64,000 nt of DNA from Lewinellaceae bacterium (lineage in GTDB: Bacteria > Bacteroidota > Bacteroidia > Chitinophagales > Saprospiraceae): contig JACJYB010000003.1 of NCBI GenBank assembly GCA_020636355.1, positions 186,001-250,000 on the forward strand, given 5' to 3'. The stretch's first letter is position 1. Each line of letters opens with the position of its first letter. A program made the position numbers and the translations under genes. The notes beneath the pieces are model-generated. The model was not told the origin of the DNA. It ran no database searches and saw nothing but the letters and a program-made list of their open reading frames with translations. Below, piece by piece: positions 16,340-24,856 of the stretch.

Positions 16340-19300
16340 ATGAGACGCATTTTACAGCTCTTAATTCTGATGTTCACCGGGCTCACCCTGTGGAGTCAAC
16401 CAACCAGGACCATCACCGATGGCGACCTGCAAGGAAATGCGACCTACAATTGGTCGAAGGATACCGTTTATATTCTGGATGGATATGTCTTTCTGGAAGA
16501 AGGAGGGGTTCTCAATATCCCGGCAGGCACTGTCATTAAAGGTCTGCTGACACCCAGTAATGGAGTAGATCAGACTTCTGCTTTAATCATTACGCGGGGA
16601 GCACAAATATTTGCGGAGGGAACGGCTGCCGAACCCATAATCTTTACCGCAGAAATTGATGACTTATCCACAACCACAGACCTTACTGCAGACGACAACC
16701 AACTCTGGGGTGGTTTAATCCTGTTAGGCCGGGCACCAATTGGTGAAGACATCCCTAGCGGCTCTACTGTCGCTGAGGATGTCATTGAAGGAATCCCATC
16801 TACCGAAACCCGGATTTTTTACGGTGGAGACGATCCTGATGATAATTCTGGAACTTTAAAATATGTTTCCATCCGGCATGGAGGCTCCGTTTTAGGTGCC
16901 AATAACGAAATCAATGGTTTAACCATGGGAGGTGTCGGTCGTGGCACCACCATCGACTATATTGAAATTTTCGCCAATAAAGACGACGGTATTGAAACCT
17001 TCGGCGGTACTGTAAGCTTAAAACATGCCGTGGTTGCTTTCTGTGGCGACGATTCCTACGACTTTGATGAAAGTTGGGATGGCTCCATGCAGTTTCTTTT
17101 GTCGCTCCAATTAGATAAAGCGGTAACGGACGGAGGTGAAACCATTGGCGTAGGTGATAATGCCGTAGAATATGACGGTTCCGAAGCCGTAGACAATCAA
17201 CCTAAGACGGTCGGTCGTCTTTATAACGCGACCTTTATCGGAGCCGGTTTGAATTCCACCAATAACAAGACCAGCAACGGTATCCGCATCCGGAACGATG
17301 GAGCAGCCCAGGTCTGGAACTCGATTGTAACCGAAGTTCCCGGCTATGGTCTTCGCGTGGATGATACATCGCTCGATCGCCTGAAAGCTGGCGAGATGAA
17401 ATTCCCAAACAATCTTGCATTTAATATCGGAGAATATGTAAAAGGAAGCGACGCCGATGTACTCGCACAACTTGCTGCCGATGGAACGGTTCAGGAAGAT
17501 CCTCAATTGGGAGGCATTTCACGCACACCCGATGGAAACCTGGACCCTCGTCCAAACGCAGGCTCACCGGTATTAAGCGGTGCCACTTATCCGGAAGACG
17601 ACGATTTTATTACAAAAGTTTCCTACCGTGGAGCCTTCAGTAATCGCGACAACTGGGCTATGGGATGGACCGCACTTTCTCAATACGGATATTTCGGAAA
17701 TCTGGTACAGACTGAAACCAACGTCATCACCGATGCCGATATTGAAGCTGGTGAAACCTTAACCCTTACCAATGACAAAGAATACATTCTGGACGGTTAC
17801 GTTTTTGTGGAAGAAGGCGCAACCATTATTATTGAACCAGGAACTGTAGTACGTGGTCGTCTGGTACCTTCTAATGGTGTGGACCAAACGTCTGCGTTGA
17901 TCATCACCCGTGGTGGCAAGATAATCGCTGAAGGCACCAAAGATGCCCCGATTATTTTTACCGCTGAAATCGATGATCTCGCTACAACGACAGACCTTAC
18001 CGCTGATGATAACCAACTTTGGGGAGGCTTGATCTTATTGGGTAATGCCCCGATTGGTGAAGATATCCCGAGTGGATCGACGGTTGCTGAAGATGTCATT
18101 GAAGGTATTCCTTCTACGGAACCTCGTATATTCTATGGAGGTAACGATCCCGATGATAACTCCGGTATCCTGAAATACGTATCAATCCGCCACGGAGGTT
18201 CTGTCCTAGGCGCCAATAACGAGATCAATGGTTTGACCATGGGAGGTGTAGGACGCGGAACAACCATCGATTACATAGAAGTGTTTGCCAACAAGGATGA
18301 CGGTATCGAAACCTTCGGTGGTACTGTTAGCCTGAAACACGCTGTAGTAGCTTTCTGCGGTGATGACTCTTACGATTTCGACGAAAGTTGGGACGGTTCG
18401 ATGCAATTCCTGCTTTCCATTCAATTGGACAAATCGGTTTCTGACGGTGGTGAAACCATCGGTGTTGGTGATAATGCCGTCGAATACGATGGTTCTGAGG
18501 CAGTTGATAATCAGCCCAAGACGGTCGGTCGCCTCTATAATGCAACATTTATCGGAGCCGGTTTAAATTCTACCAATAACAAAACCAGTAATGGCATCCG
18601 CATTCGGAACGATGGTGCGGCAGAAATCTGGAATTCGATTGTAACGGAGGTTCCTGGTTATGGTGTCCGTGTGGACGACACTTCGCTGGATCGACTGAAG
18701 TCCGGTGAAATGAAATTCCCTGAAAACCTGTTTTACAATATTGGCACTTACGTACGTGGTGATGACTCGGATGTAACTGGAAGACTGACTGACGGAGGAA
18801 CGGTCCAGGAAGACCCACAACTGGGAGGCATCTCCCGCGAGCCCAACGCACTGTTGGATCCTCGTCCCAATGCAGGTTCGCCGGCATTGAGCGGAGCAAC
18901 CTATCCTGATGATGATGCATTCATTACCAAAGTGGCTTATAAAGGCGCATTTAGCAATACCGATAACTGGGCTCAAGGCTGGACTGCGCTATCACAATAT
19001 GGGTATTTCGGCAACCTGGTGACCACCGAATCAAATGTTATCGTCGACGCTGACATTGAAGCTGGTGAAACACTCACACTGACCAATGATAAAGAATACA
19101 TCCTTGATGGTTATGTATTTGTTGAGGAAGGAGCAACGATCATTATCGAACCAGGCACCGTAGTTCGCGGCCGTCTGGTACCTACCAATGGAGTTGACCA
19201 AACATCTGCTTTGATCATCACCCGTGGTGGCAAAATCATCGCTGAGGGTACTAAAGATGCCCCGATTATTTTCACCGCTGAAATCGATGATCTGAATTCA

Positions 19301-20629
19301 ACTACGGACTTGACTGCAGACGATAACCAACTTTGGGGTGGTTTGATCTTATTGGGTAAAGCCCCGATTGGTGAAGATATTCCTAGCGGATCAACGGTTG
19401 CAGAAGATGTCATCGAGGGTATCCCTTCTACGGAGCCTCGTATATTCTACGGAGGTAATGATCCCGATGATAACTCCGGTATCCTGAAATACGTTTCAAT
19501 TCGTCATGGCGGATCCGTTTTGGGTGCCAACAATGAAATCAATGGTTTGACCATGGGAGGTGTAGGACGCGGAACAACCATCGACTACATTGAAGTGTTT
19601 GCCAACAAGGATGACGGTATCGAAACCTTCGGAGGTACCGTAAGCTTAAAGCACGCGGTGGTAGCTTTCTGTGGTGATGACTCCTATGATTTTGACGAAA
19701 GCTGGGATGGCTCGATGCAATTCCTGCTGTCCATTCAATTGGACAAAACGGTTTCAGACGGCGGTGAGACTACCGGTGTGGGTGATAATGCCGTTGAGTA
19801 CGATGGATCTGAAGCAGTTGACAATCAACCAAAGACGGTCGGTCGCCTCTATAATGCAACATTTATCGGAGCTGGATTGAATTCAGAAAACAACAAAACC
19901 AGCAATGGTATCCGGATTCGTAACGATGGTGCAGCTCAAATCTGGAACTCTATCATTACAGAAGTACCAGGATATGGTATGCGCGTAGATGATACCTCAC
20001 TTGACCGCCTCAAAGCAGGTGAAATGAAATTCCCGAATAACCTAGCTTATAATATCGGCGAATATGTACATGGTGATGCTATTGATGTGCTTACTCAACT
20101 GGTCACTGATGGAACCATGCAGACCGACCCGGATCTAGGCGGAATTTCCCGCGAGCCTGATGGCGGATTGGATCCACGTCCGAATGCCGGCTCACCTGCA
20201 TTGAGCGGATCTACCTATCCGGATGATGATCTGTTTATCGATAAAGTGGATTACCGTGGAGCATTCAGCAACACAGAAAACTGGGCAATGGGATGGACTG
20301 CTTTATCCCAGTACGGCTATTTTGGCGATCTGGCCACCACTGGGATTGGTTACATCGCGGAAGCTGATGGATATGCCATCAAAAGCTTCCCTAATCCGAG
20401 TGGATTGGGTTTTGTAAACCTTGATGTGACCATGCCAAAGACAGAATCCGTTCAGGTTGGCATCTACGATCTGAATGGCCGGTTGATTAAAAGCGTCTAC
20501 AATGGCCAACTGATCAATGGCAATCAGGTTCTGCGGGCAGACGTCCAGGGATTGACCAAGGGAATTTATTTGATCAATTTTAAATCGAATTCCATCGACC
20601 TTACTCAAAAATTGATCCTGATACACTAA
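16340..20629 (+). CDS. Giant T9SS-secreted surface protein with three 438-residue repeats
   Basis: A 1429-residue protein: signal peptide (residues 1-19), three tandem repeats of exactly 438 residues (about 25-1338), and a C-terminal T9SS type A sorting domain (IKSFPNPSG ... GLTKGIYLINF, about 1350-1429). Each repeat has GYVFxEEG / IxPGTV, ALIITRG, LWGGLILLG, YVSIRHGG and GGTVSLKHAVVAFCGDDS motifs, as in right-handed beta-helix-like surface proteins common in Bacteroidota. Such proteins are exported across the outer membrane and anchored or released. No biochemical function is established to my knowledge. Location next to a TonB receptor, a PiT-like permease and two phosphatase-like proteins suggests a role in nutrient capture, perhaps phosphate; this is inference. 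Confidence 0.85.
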   Translation: MRRILQLLILMFTGLTLWSQPTRTITDGDLQGNATYNWSKDTVYILDGYVFLEEGGVLNIPAGTVIKGLLTPSNGVDQTSALIITRGAQIFAEGTAAEPIIFTAEIDDLSTTTDLTADDNQLWGGLILLGRAPIGEDIPSGSTVAEDVIEGIPSTETRIFYGGDDPDDNSGTLKYVSIRHGGSVLGANNEINGLTMGGVGRGTTIDYIEIFANKDDGIETFGGTVSLKHAVVAFCGDDSYDFDESWDGSMQFLLSLQLDKAVTDGGETIGVGDNAVEYDGSEAVDNQPKTVGRLYNATFIGAGLNSTNNKTSNGIRIRNDGAAQVWNSIVTEVPGYGLRVDDTSLDRLKAGEMKFPNNLAFNIGEYVKGSDADVLAQLAADGTVQEDPQLGGISRTPDGNLDPRPNAGSPVLSGATYPEDDDFITKVSYRGAFSNRDNWAMGWTALSQYGYFGNLVQTETNVITDADIEAGETLTLTNDKEYILDGYVFVEEGATIIIEPGTVVRGRLVPSNGVDQTSALIITRGGKIIAEGTKDAPIIFTAEIDDLATTTDLTADDNQLWGGLILLGNAPIGEDIPSGSTVAEDVIEGIPSTEPRIFYGGNDPDDNSGILKYVSIRHGGSVLGANNEINGLTMGGVGRGTTIDYIEVFANKDDGIETFGGTVSLKHAVVAFCGDDSYDFDESWDGSMQFLLSIQLDKSVSDGGETIGVGDNAVEYDGSEAVDNQPKTVGRLYNATFIGAGLNSTNNKTSNGIRIRNDGAAEIWNSIVTEVPGYGVRVDDTSLDRLKSGEMKFPENLFYNIGTYVRGDDSDVTGRLTDGGTVQEDPQLGGISREPNALLDPRPNAGSPALSGATYPDDDAFITKVAYKGAFSNTDNWAQGWTALSQYGYFGNLVTTESNVIVDADIEAGETLTLTNDKEYILDGYVFVEEGATIIIEPGTVVRGRLVPTNGVDQTSALIITRGGKIIAEGTKDAPIIFTAEIDDLNSTTDLTADDNQLWGGLILLGKAPIGEDIPSGSTVAEDVIEGIPSTEPRIFYGGNDPDDNSGILKYVSIRHGGSVLGANNEINGLTMGGVGRGTTIDYIEVFANKDDGIETFGGTVSLKHAVVAFCGDDSYDFDESWDGSMQFLLSIQLDKTVSDGGETTGVGDNAVEYDGSEAVDNQPKTVGRLYNATFIGAGLNSENNKTSNGIRIRNDGAAQIWNSIITEVPGYGMRVDDTSLDRLKAGEMKFPNNLAYNIGEYVHGDAIDVLTQLVTDGTMQTDPDLGGISREPDGGLDPRPNAGSPALSGSTYPDDDLFIDKVDYRGAFSNTENWAMGWTALSQYGYFGDLATTGIGYIAEADGYAIKSFPNPSGLGFVNLDVTMPKTESVQVGIYDLNGRLIKSVYNGQLINGNQVLRADVQGLTKGIYLINFKSNSIDLTQKLILIH
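16412..17725 (+). repeat. Intragenic tandem repeat, unit 1 (1314 bp)
   Basis: First of three in-frame copies, bounded here from the ATC of ITDGDLQ. It is the most divergent copy in its first 60 codons (LEEGGVLNIPAGTVIKG instead of VEEGATIIIEPGTVVRG) but is nearly identical in protein sequence from the YVSIRHGG motif onward. Confidence 0.85.
17726..19039 (+). repeat. Intragenic tandem repeat, unit 2 (1314 bp)
   Basis: Second copy, offset exactly 1314 bp from unit 1 at every anchor checked. Its protein sequence is very close to unit 3. Some nucleotide stretches, such as the one encoding NGLTMGGVGRGTTI near 18229-18270, are identical to unit 3, while others differ at many synonymous sites. Confidence 0.85.
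19040..20353 (+). repeat. Intragenic tandem repeat, unit 3 (1314 bp)
   Basis: Third copy, again offset by exactly 1314 bp. It runs into the linker and the T9SS sorting domain. The absence of net insertions or deletions across three copies points to a fixed structural unit or to homogenisation between copies. Confidence 0.85.
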
Positions 20630-20653
20630 GTGAATCTTATATCCTGAGTTTTG

Positions 20654-20681
20654 AGGGGTGTCGCAAGGCACCCCTTTTTTT
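20654..20681 (+). terminator. Intrinsic terminator after the triple-repeat gene
   Basis: AGGGGTGTC (20654-20662) pairs with GGCACCCCT (20667-20675), with one G-U pair, closing a GCAA tetraloop. A run of seven T follows. It separates the surface-protein gene from the next promoter. Confidence 0.88.
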
Positions 20682-20682
20682 G

Positions 20683-20740
20683 TTTACAATAACTTAACAT
20701 ACGGGAAACATACAATTTATTTTAATAGATGACTTTTGCA
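20683..20740 (+). promoter_or_regulatory. Candidate PHO-box-like promoter B (heptamers at 11-bp phase)
   Basis: TTTACAA (20683-20689), TTAACAT (20694-20700), GAAACAT (20705-20711) and a weaker TTTATTT (20716-20722) stand at exact 11-bp steps. Eleven nt after the last repeat comes TTTTG (20734-20738) within GACTTTTGCA, the same 10-mer as at promoter A. TTAACAT to TTTTG is 40 nt, as at promoter A. It lies just downstream of the terminator and about 25 bp upstream of the TonB-receptor ATG. Confidence 0.6.
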
Positions 20741-20764
20741 GCAATTATTTAAACCTAGTGCTTT

Positions 20765-23593
20765 ATGAAACATCTTATACTAACTCTGCTGGTTAGCATT
20801 CCCGCTATAATATTCAGCCAGGGTACCATATCAGGAGTTGTTTCCGATCAACGAACGGCCGATCCACTTATTGGCTGCAATGTTCTGGTCAAAGAGCTTG
20901 GATCCGGGGCATCTACCGATATCGATGGATCCTATCAGATAAATGTTCCGGAAGGAACCTATACGCTGGTTGTCAGTTACCTTGGATTTCAGGATAAAAC
21001 CGTAGAAGAGGTCCTGGTCAAAAATAAGGAAGTGACCTACCTCGACATTGCCCTTTCGGATGAAGCCCTTGACCTCGATTTGAATGTCGTGGTGAAGGCT
21101 ACGACAATTAAAACTTCTGAAAATTCCATCCTGTTGTTGCAAAAGAAATCGGATAAGATCCAGGATGGTATTTCTTCACAGGAAATGAGCCGTCTGGCGG
21201 TAAGCGACGCGGCGGGAGCCATGAAAAAAGTTACCGGAACCACGGTAAGTGGTGGTAAATACATCTACATCCGGGGACTGGGTGACCGTTATTCTCTATC
21301 TCAGCTTAACGGACTGATTATTCCGAGTGCGGATCCCTACCGCAATGGCGCTCAGCTTGACCTGATACCGGCTAATTTGCTGGATAACATCATTACCTCC
21401 AAGACATTTACACCAGATCAACCGGGTACCTTCACCGGGGGGAATGTGGATATCAAGACAAAATCATTTCCGGAACAATTTTCTTTAACCCTGTCCAGCA
21501 GTGTAGGATACAATCCAAATTTCAATCTGACGGACCGGTTCCTGACACACCCGGGTGGCAAATACGATTACCTGGGTTACGATGATGGAGGACGCGCACG
21601 GCCGGATCTGCTCACCGACCCGGAAGTATTGAGTGTGTTAAATAAAAACACCACCATTTTAGGCCGTGTAGGCCGTGAGCCTTTTCCCGGTGCCTTCCAG
21701 GAAGCTGATGCCGCGGTCCGCTCGCTGAATAATCAGTACGAGCCCCAGACCACTCGTTCTCCTTTGGACCACTCACTCGGCCTTTCATTCGGTAATCAGA
21801 TTAAATTATTCGGAAATCCGCTGGGTATCATTCTTTCTGCTTCCTACAAGCGTTCCTTTGAACATCTGGATCGTTTCCAGAAAGCGAATTGGAGGCTGGA
21901 GAACATTTCAACCGGGACACTGCGTAACCAGGGAGATTTCGAAGACACCAAGAGTACCGATAACCCCATTGTAAATGGATTGTTTGGTTTGGCTTATAAA
22001 TTTGGGGGCAATCATGCGATTACTTTCAACACCATTTACAATCATAATACGGAAAAAATTACCCGGTACGTATACGGTGAGCAACCAGACAACATTGTAA
22101 ACCCTATTTTCCTTCAGGGTCGTGCCTTGATCTTTAATCAACGTGAGCTGATCAATTACCAACTGAGCGGTGATCACGTATTTCCAAAACTGAACGATCT
22201 GAAAATCGAGTGGAAAACGAGTCTGGCGGAATCTACACTAGATGAACCCGACAGTCGATTTTTTAATAATGCCTATAACATTGAGACCGATCTCTATTAC
22301 ATTCCCGAATCGGATGTCGAGCGTCCCTTCCACTTCTTCCGCCATCTGAATGATGTGCAGAAGGATGCCAAACTGGACATCACCATTCCTTTGGACGCAA
22401 AGAAAAATTACAAACTGCAGGTTGGTGGATTGTATTCTACCAAGGACCGCGATTTTTACGAAGATCGTTTTCAGATTGATCAATTCCAGGGCACCGGATA
22501 TCACGGAGATCCCGATGTTTACCTTTCGGAAGACAACATTGGCATCATCAGCTCAGAAGGAAATAAAGCCATCTTTGGCAATTACCTGGTCAACCGGACG
22601 ACGGCTGATAACATTTATTCCGGTTATCAGAATGTTACCGCTGGCTACGGCATGATAACCGCTACACTGACTTCCCGGATGCGGTTTGTGGGAGGTGTAC
22701 GGGCTGAGAAGACCGATATGTTCGTGGAAAGCGCTGCGGCTTCCAGAGCAGATTCACTGCGCATCGGTAAAATAAATGACCTCGATTTTCTGCCTTCGTT
22801 AAGTCTTATCTACTCGCTTAATGAGAATATGAACATTCGGGCCACTTTTGCACAGACCATTGCGCGGCCAAATTTGCGTGAAATTGCTCCGTTTGTGGCC
22901 TTTGACCCGCTTACCAATGAGTTTTACCTCGGCAATACCCGTCTGAAAAAGTCAAATATTGACAACTATGACCTGCGTTGGGAGTGGTTTATGAAACCTG
23001 GAGAATTGCTGGCTTTCAGCGCATACTACAAAGAGTTTACCAATCCGATTTCATTGATGTACCGCCGTTCTTCCAACCCGGAGATCCAGTTCACCAATGT
23101 TGCAGGTGGTAACCTGTTTGGTCTGGAGTTTGAACTGCGCAAAGATTTCGGATTTATCTCCCCTTCCCTGGAGAAATTCAAGTTGAATACCAATTTCTCC
23201 TGGATACAATCCAAATTGGACGTGATCGATCTGACCGGTTTGGAACCTGAAAACCGGCCATTTGAAGGTCAGTCGCCTTTTATCGTCAATGCCGGACTAT
23301 TGTACATTGACCCGGATCACGGCATTGACGCATCCTTAGCGCTTAATGTACTTGGAGACCGGTTAAACATCATAGGCCGTGAAGGCACACCGGATATATA
23401 CGACCGGGGCCGGGCACAACTTGATTTTAGTCTTGCAAAAACAATCAACCAGTTGACTGCAAGAATATCTGTTCGGAATATACTGGACAACCCTTATGTA
23501 ATTTCATCGGAATACCTTGGAAATGAGTTCATTTACAGTAAGTACAAACAAGGTATCAGTTACAGTCTGGGGTTGTCTTACACCATCCGCTAA
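20765..23593 (+). CDS. TonB-dependent outer-membrane receptor with N-terminal regulatory-like domain
   Basis: A 942-residue protein with a signal peptide (1-19), a carboxypeptidase-regulatory-like beta-sandwich (about 20-105; TISGVVSDQRTADPLIGCNV), a plug domain (about 125-235; YIYIRGLGDRYSLSQLNG) and a C-terminal 22-strand-type barrel ending in an aromatic strand (YSLGLSYTIR). It imports a ligand across the outer membrane using TonB energy. No SusD-like lipoprotein is adjacent; instead the T9SS triple-repeat protein precedes it and a PiT-like permease follows. This context and the promoter repeats suggest phosphate or organophosphate as ligand, which the protein sequence alone does not show. 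Confidence 0.92.
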   Translation: MKHLILTLLVSIPAIIFSQGTISGVVSDQRTADPLIGCNVLVKELGSGASTDIDGSYQINVPEGTYTLVVSYLGFQDKTVEEVLVKNKEVTYLDIALSDEALDLDLNVVVKATTIKTSENSILLLQKKSDKIQDGISSQEMSRLAVSDAAGAMKKVTGTTVSGGKYIYIRGLGDRYSLSQLNGLIIPSADPYRNGAQLDLIPANLLDNIITSKTFTPDQPGTFTGGNVDIKTKSFPEQFSLTLSSSVGYNPNFNLTDRFLTHPGGKYDYLGYDDGGRARPDLLTDPEVLSVLNKNTTILGRVGREPFPGAFQEADAAVRSLNNQYEPQTTRSPLDHSLGLSFGNQIKLFGNPLGIILSASYKRSFEHLDRFQKANWRLENISTGTLRNQGDFEDTKSTDNPIVNGLFGLAYKFGGNHAITFNTIYNHNTEKITRYVYGEQPDNIVNPIFLQGRALIFNQRELINYQLSGDHVFPKLNDLKIEWKTSLAESTLDEPDSRFFNNAYNIETDLYYIPESDVERPFHFFRHLNDVQKDAKLDITIPLDAKKNYKLQVGGLYSTKDRDFYEDRFQIDQFQGTGYHGDPDVYLSEDNIGIISSEGNKAIFGNYLVNRTTADNIYSGYQNVTAGYGMITATLTSRMRFVGGVRAEKTDMFVESAAASRADSLRIGKINDLDFLPSLSLIYSLNENMNIRATFAQTIARPNLREIAPFVAFDPLTNEFYLGNTRLKKSNIDNYDLRWEWFMKPGELLAFSAYYKEFTNPISLMYRRSSNPEIQFTNVAGGNLFGLEFELRKDFGFISPSLEKFKLNTNFSWIQSKLDVIDLTGLEPENRPFEGQSPFIVNAGLLYIDPDHGIDASLALNVLGDRLNIIGREGTPDIYDRGRAQLDFSLAKTINQLTARISVRNILDNPYVISSEYLGNEFIYSKYKQGISYSLGLSYTIR

Positions 23594-23629
23594 TTATTTT
23601 GGCACTAGGTTAATTTTATCTTTAGAGAG

Positions 23630-23660
23630 ACCCCAGACCCGTCTGGGGTTTCTTATTTTG
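23630..23660 (+). terminator. Intrinsic terminator after the TonB receptor gene
   Basis: ACCCCAGA (23630-23637) and TCTGGGGT (23642-23649) form an 8-bp GC-rich stem with a CCCG loop, followed by TTCTTATTTT. The permease gene downstream therefore probably has its own promoter. Confidence 0.85.
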
Positions 23661-23735
23661 TGAATAAACGGGATCATTGGATCCGACAATTATAAACGCT
23701 TGATTTAGAGCGATTGGTAACCGTAACAAAGCACT

Positions 23736-24767
23736 ATGGATTTTTCATGGATCGTCATGTGGGTCGGTTTTGCACTTGCTTCCTATTCGGTAGTTGGTAA
23801 CGATGTCATTCAAACGTTGGGCACTTTTTTGACTTCCAATGAGGATAAGTTAAAATGGTATGTACTATTTGCTTTCGCAGGAACAATTTTGTCCCTGACC
23901 CTGATCTACGGCTACTTCTTCTACGATCTTTCCTACGAGCGGTTGGCTAAATTTGAGATTCCTACCTCCTACCCCTGGTACTACATGTTACCTCCGGTGG
24001 TCTTACTGATCATTACCCGGTATGGAATCCCGGTCAGTACTACTTTTATGATCCTCACGCTGTTCTCATTGCACCAAATACCGGCGGACGCAGGATCGAT
24101 GATATCCAGCCTTTTTGATTCTTCGCAATTGCTGGGTGGTATGGTCCAGAAATCAGTGATGGGATACATCATCGCTTTTTTCTCAGCGATCATCATTTAT
24201 CTGGCCATTAGCCGATTTACAGAAAAGTATTTTAACGAACACAAGATCACCCATACCGGTAACCGGATCTGGACCGTGCTGCAATGGTGTTCGACCGGAT
24301 TCTTATGGTACCAATGGCTAACCCAGGATCTCGCTAATATTTTTATCTATTTGCGCAATGGGAAAGACTTACCTGTCTGGCAGTTTTTCCTTGCGCTTTC
24401 CATATTATTAAGCTTATTGGCCTATATTTTTTATCAGCGAGGTGGGAAGGTCCAGAACATTGTCCGTGCCAAAGCCAGCACTGGGGATATCCGTTCAGCG
24501 ACTTTTGTAGACTTCTTCTACGCCATCATATTGCTCATATTCAAAGACGACTACTTTGGGCTGTGGGGCGGCAAATTGCCGATGAGCACCACCTGGGTAT
24601 TCATAGGTCTATTAGCCGGGCGAGAGATAGCCATGCGCCTGGTCCTGAATAAACAATTGTCACGCAACACCATTCGAATGATTATTGCCGACCTCCTGAA
24701 AGTCTTTTTTGGGTTGGTGGTTAGTGTCGTCCTGGTATTTGTCATTAAGCTCCTTGCACATATCTAA
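23736..24767 (+). CDS. PiT-like inorganic phosphate permease
   Basis: A 343-residue inner-membrane protein with about nine hydrophobic segments. Near the N-terminus it has SVVGNDVIQTLGTFL, which resembles the GxNDVxxxxGT signature of PiT/Pho-4 permeases, and a second half with LWGGKLPMSTTWVFIGLLAGREIAMR in the place where PiT proteins carry their repeated signature. PiT carriers move phosphate, often as a metal-phosphate complex, with H+ or Na+. The match is partial, so another anion is possible. It stands alone between two promoters within the suspected phosphate island. Confidence 0.65.
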   Translation: MDFSWIVMWVGFALASYSVVGNDVIQTLGTFLTSNEDKLKWYVLFAFAGTILSLTLIYGYFFYDLSYERLAKFEIPTSYPWYYMLPPVVLLIITRYGIPVSTTFMILTLFSLHQIPADAGSMISSLFDSSQLLGGMVQKSVMGYIIAFFSAIIIYLAISRFTEKYFNEHKITHTGNRIWTVLQWCSTGFLWYQWLTQDLANIFIYLRNGKDLPVWQFFLALSILLSLLAYIFYQRGGKVQNIVRAKASTGDIRSATFVDFFYAIILLIFKDDYFGLWGGKLPMSTTWVFIGLLAGREIAMRLVLNKQLSRNTIRMIIADLLKVFFGLVVSVVLVFVIKLLAHI

Positions 24768-24781
24768 GCTTTGATCATCTG

Positions 24782-24834
24782 TTGATCTTGGCTTAACATC
24801 CAGTTAATACAGTATTGCTATCATTATTGCTTTG
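24782..24834 (+). promoter_or_regulatory. Candidate PHO-box-like promoter C (heptamers at 11-bp phase)
   Basis: TTGATCT (24782-24788), TTAACAT (24793-24799) and TTAATAC (24804-24810) stand at 11-bp steps, with a weak fourth (24815-24821). TTGCTTTG (24827-24834) is one base from TAnnTTTG. The spacing between TTAACAT and the TTTG element is 3 nt shorter than at promoters A and B. It precedes the phytase-like gene by 22 bp. Confidence 0.45.
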
Positions 24835-24856
24835 AATATCATTAAACCAAAGCAAT

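Noticed and set aside
16570..19413. Minus-strand frames at the same place in all three repeat units (near 16570-16785, 17797-18099, 19111-19413)
   Set aside because: They recur only because the coding repeats recur. Their proteins look like reverse-strand shadows rich in Ser, Pro and Ile.
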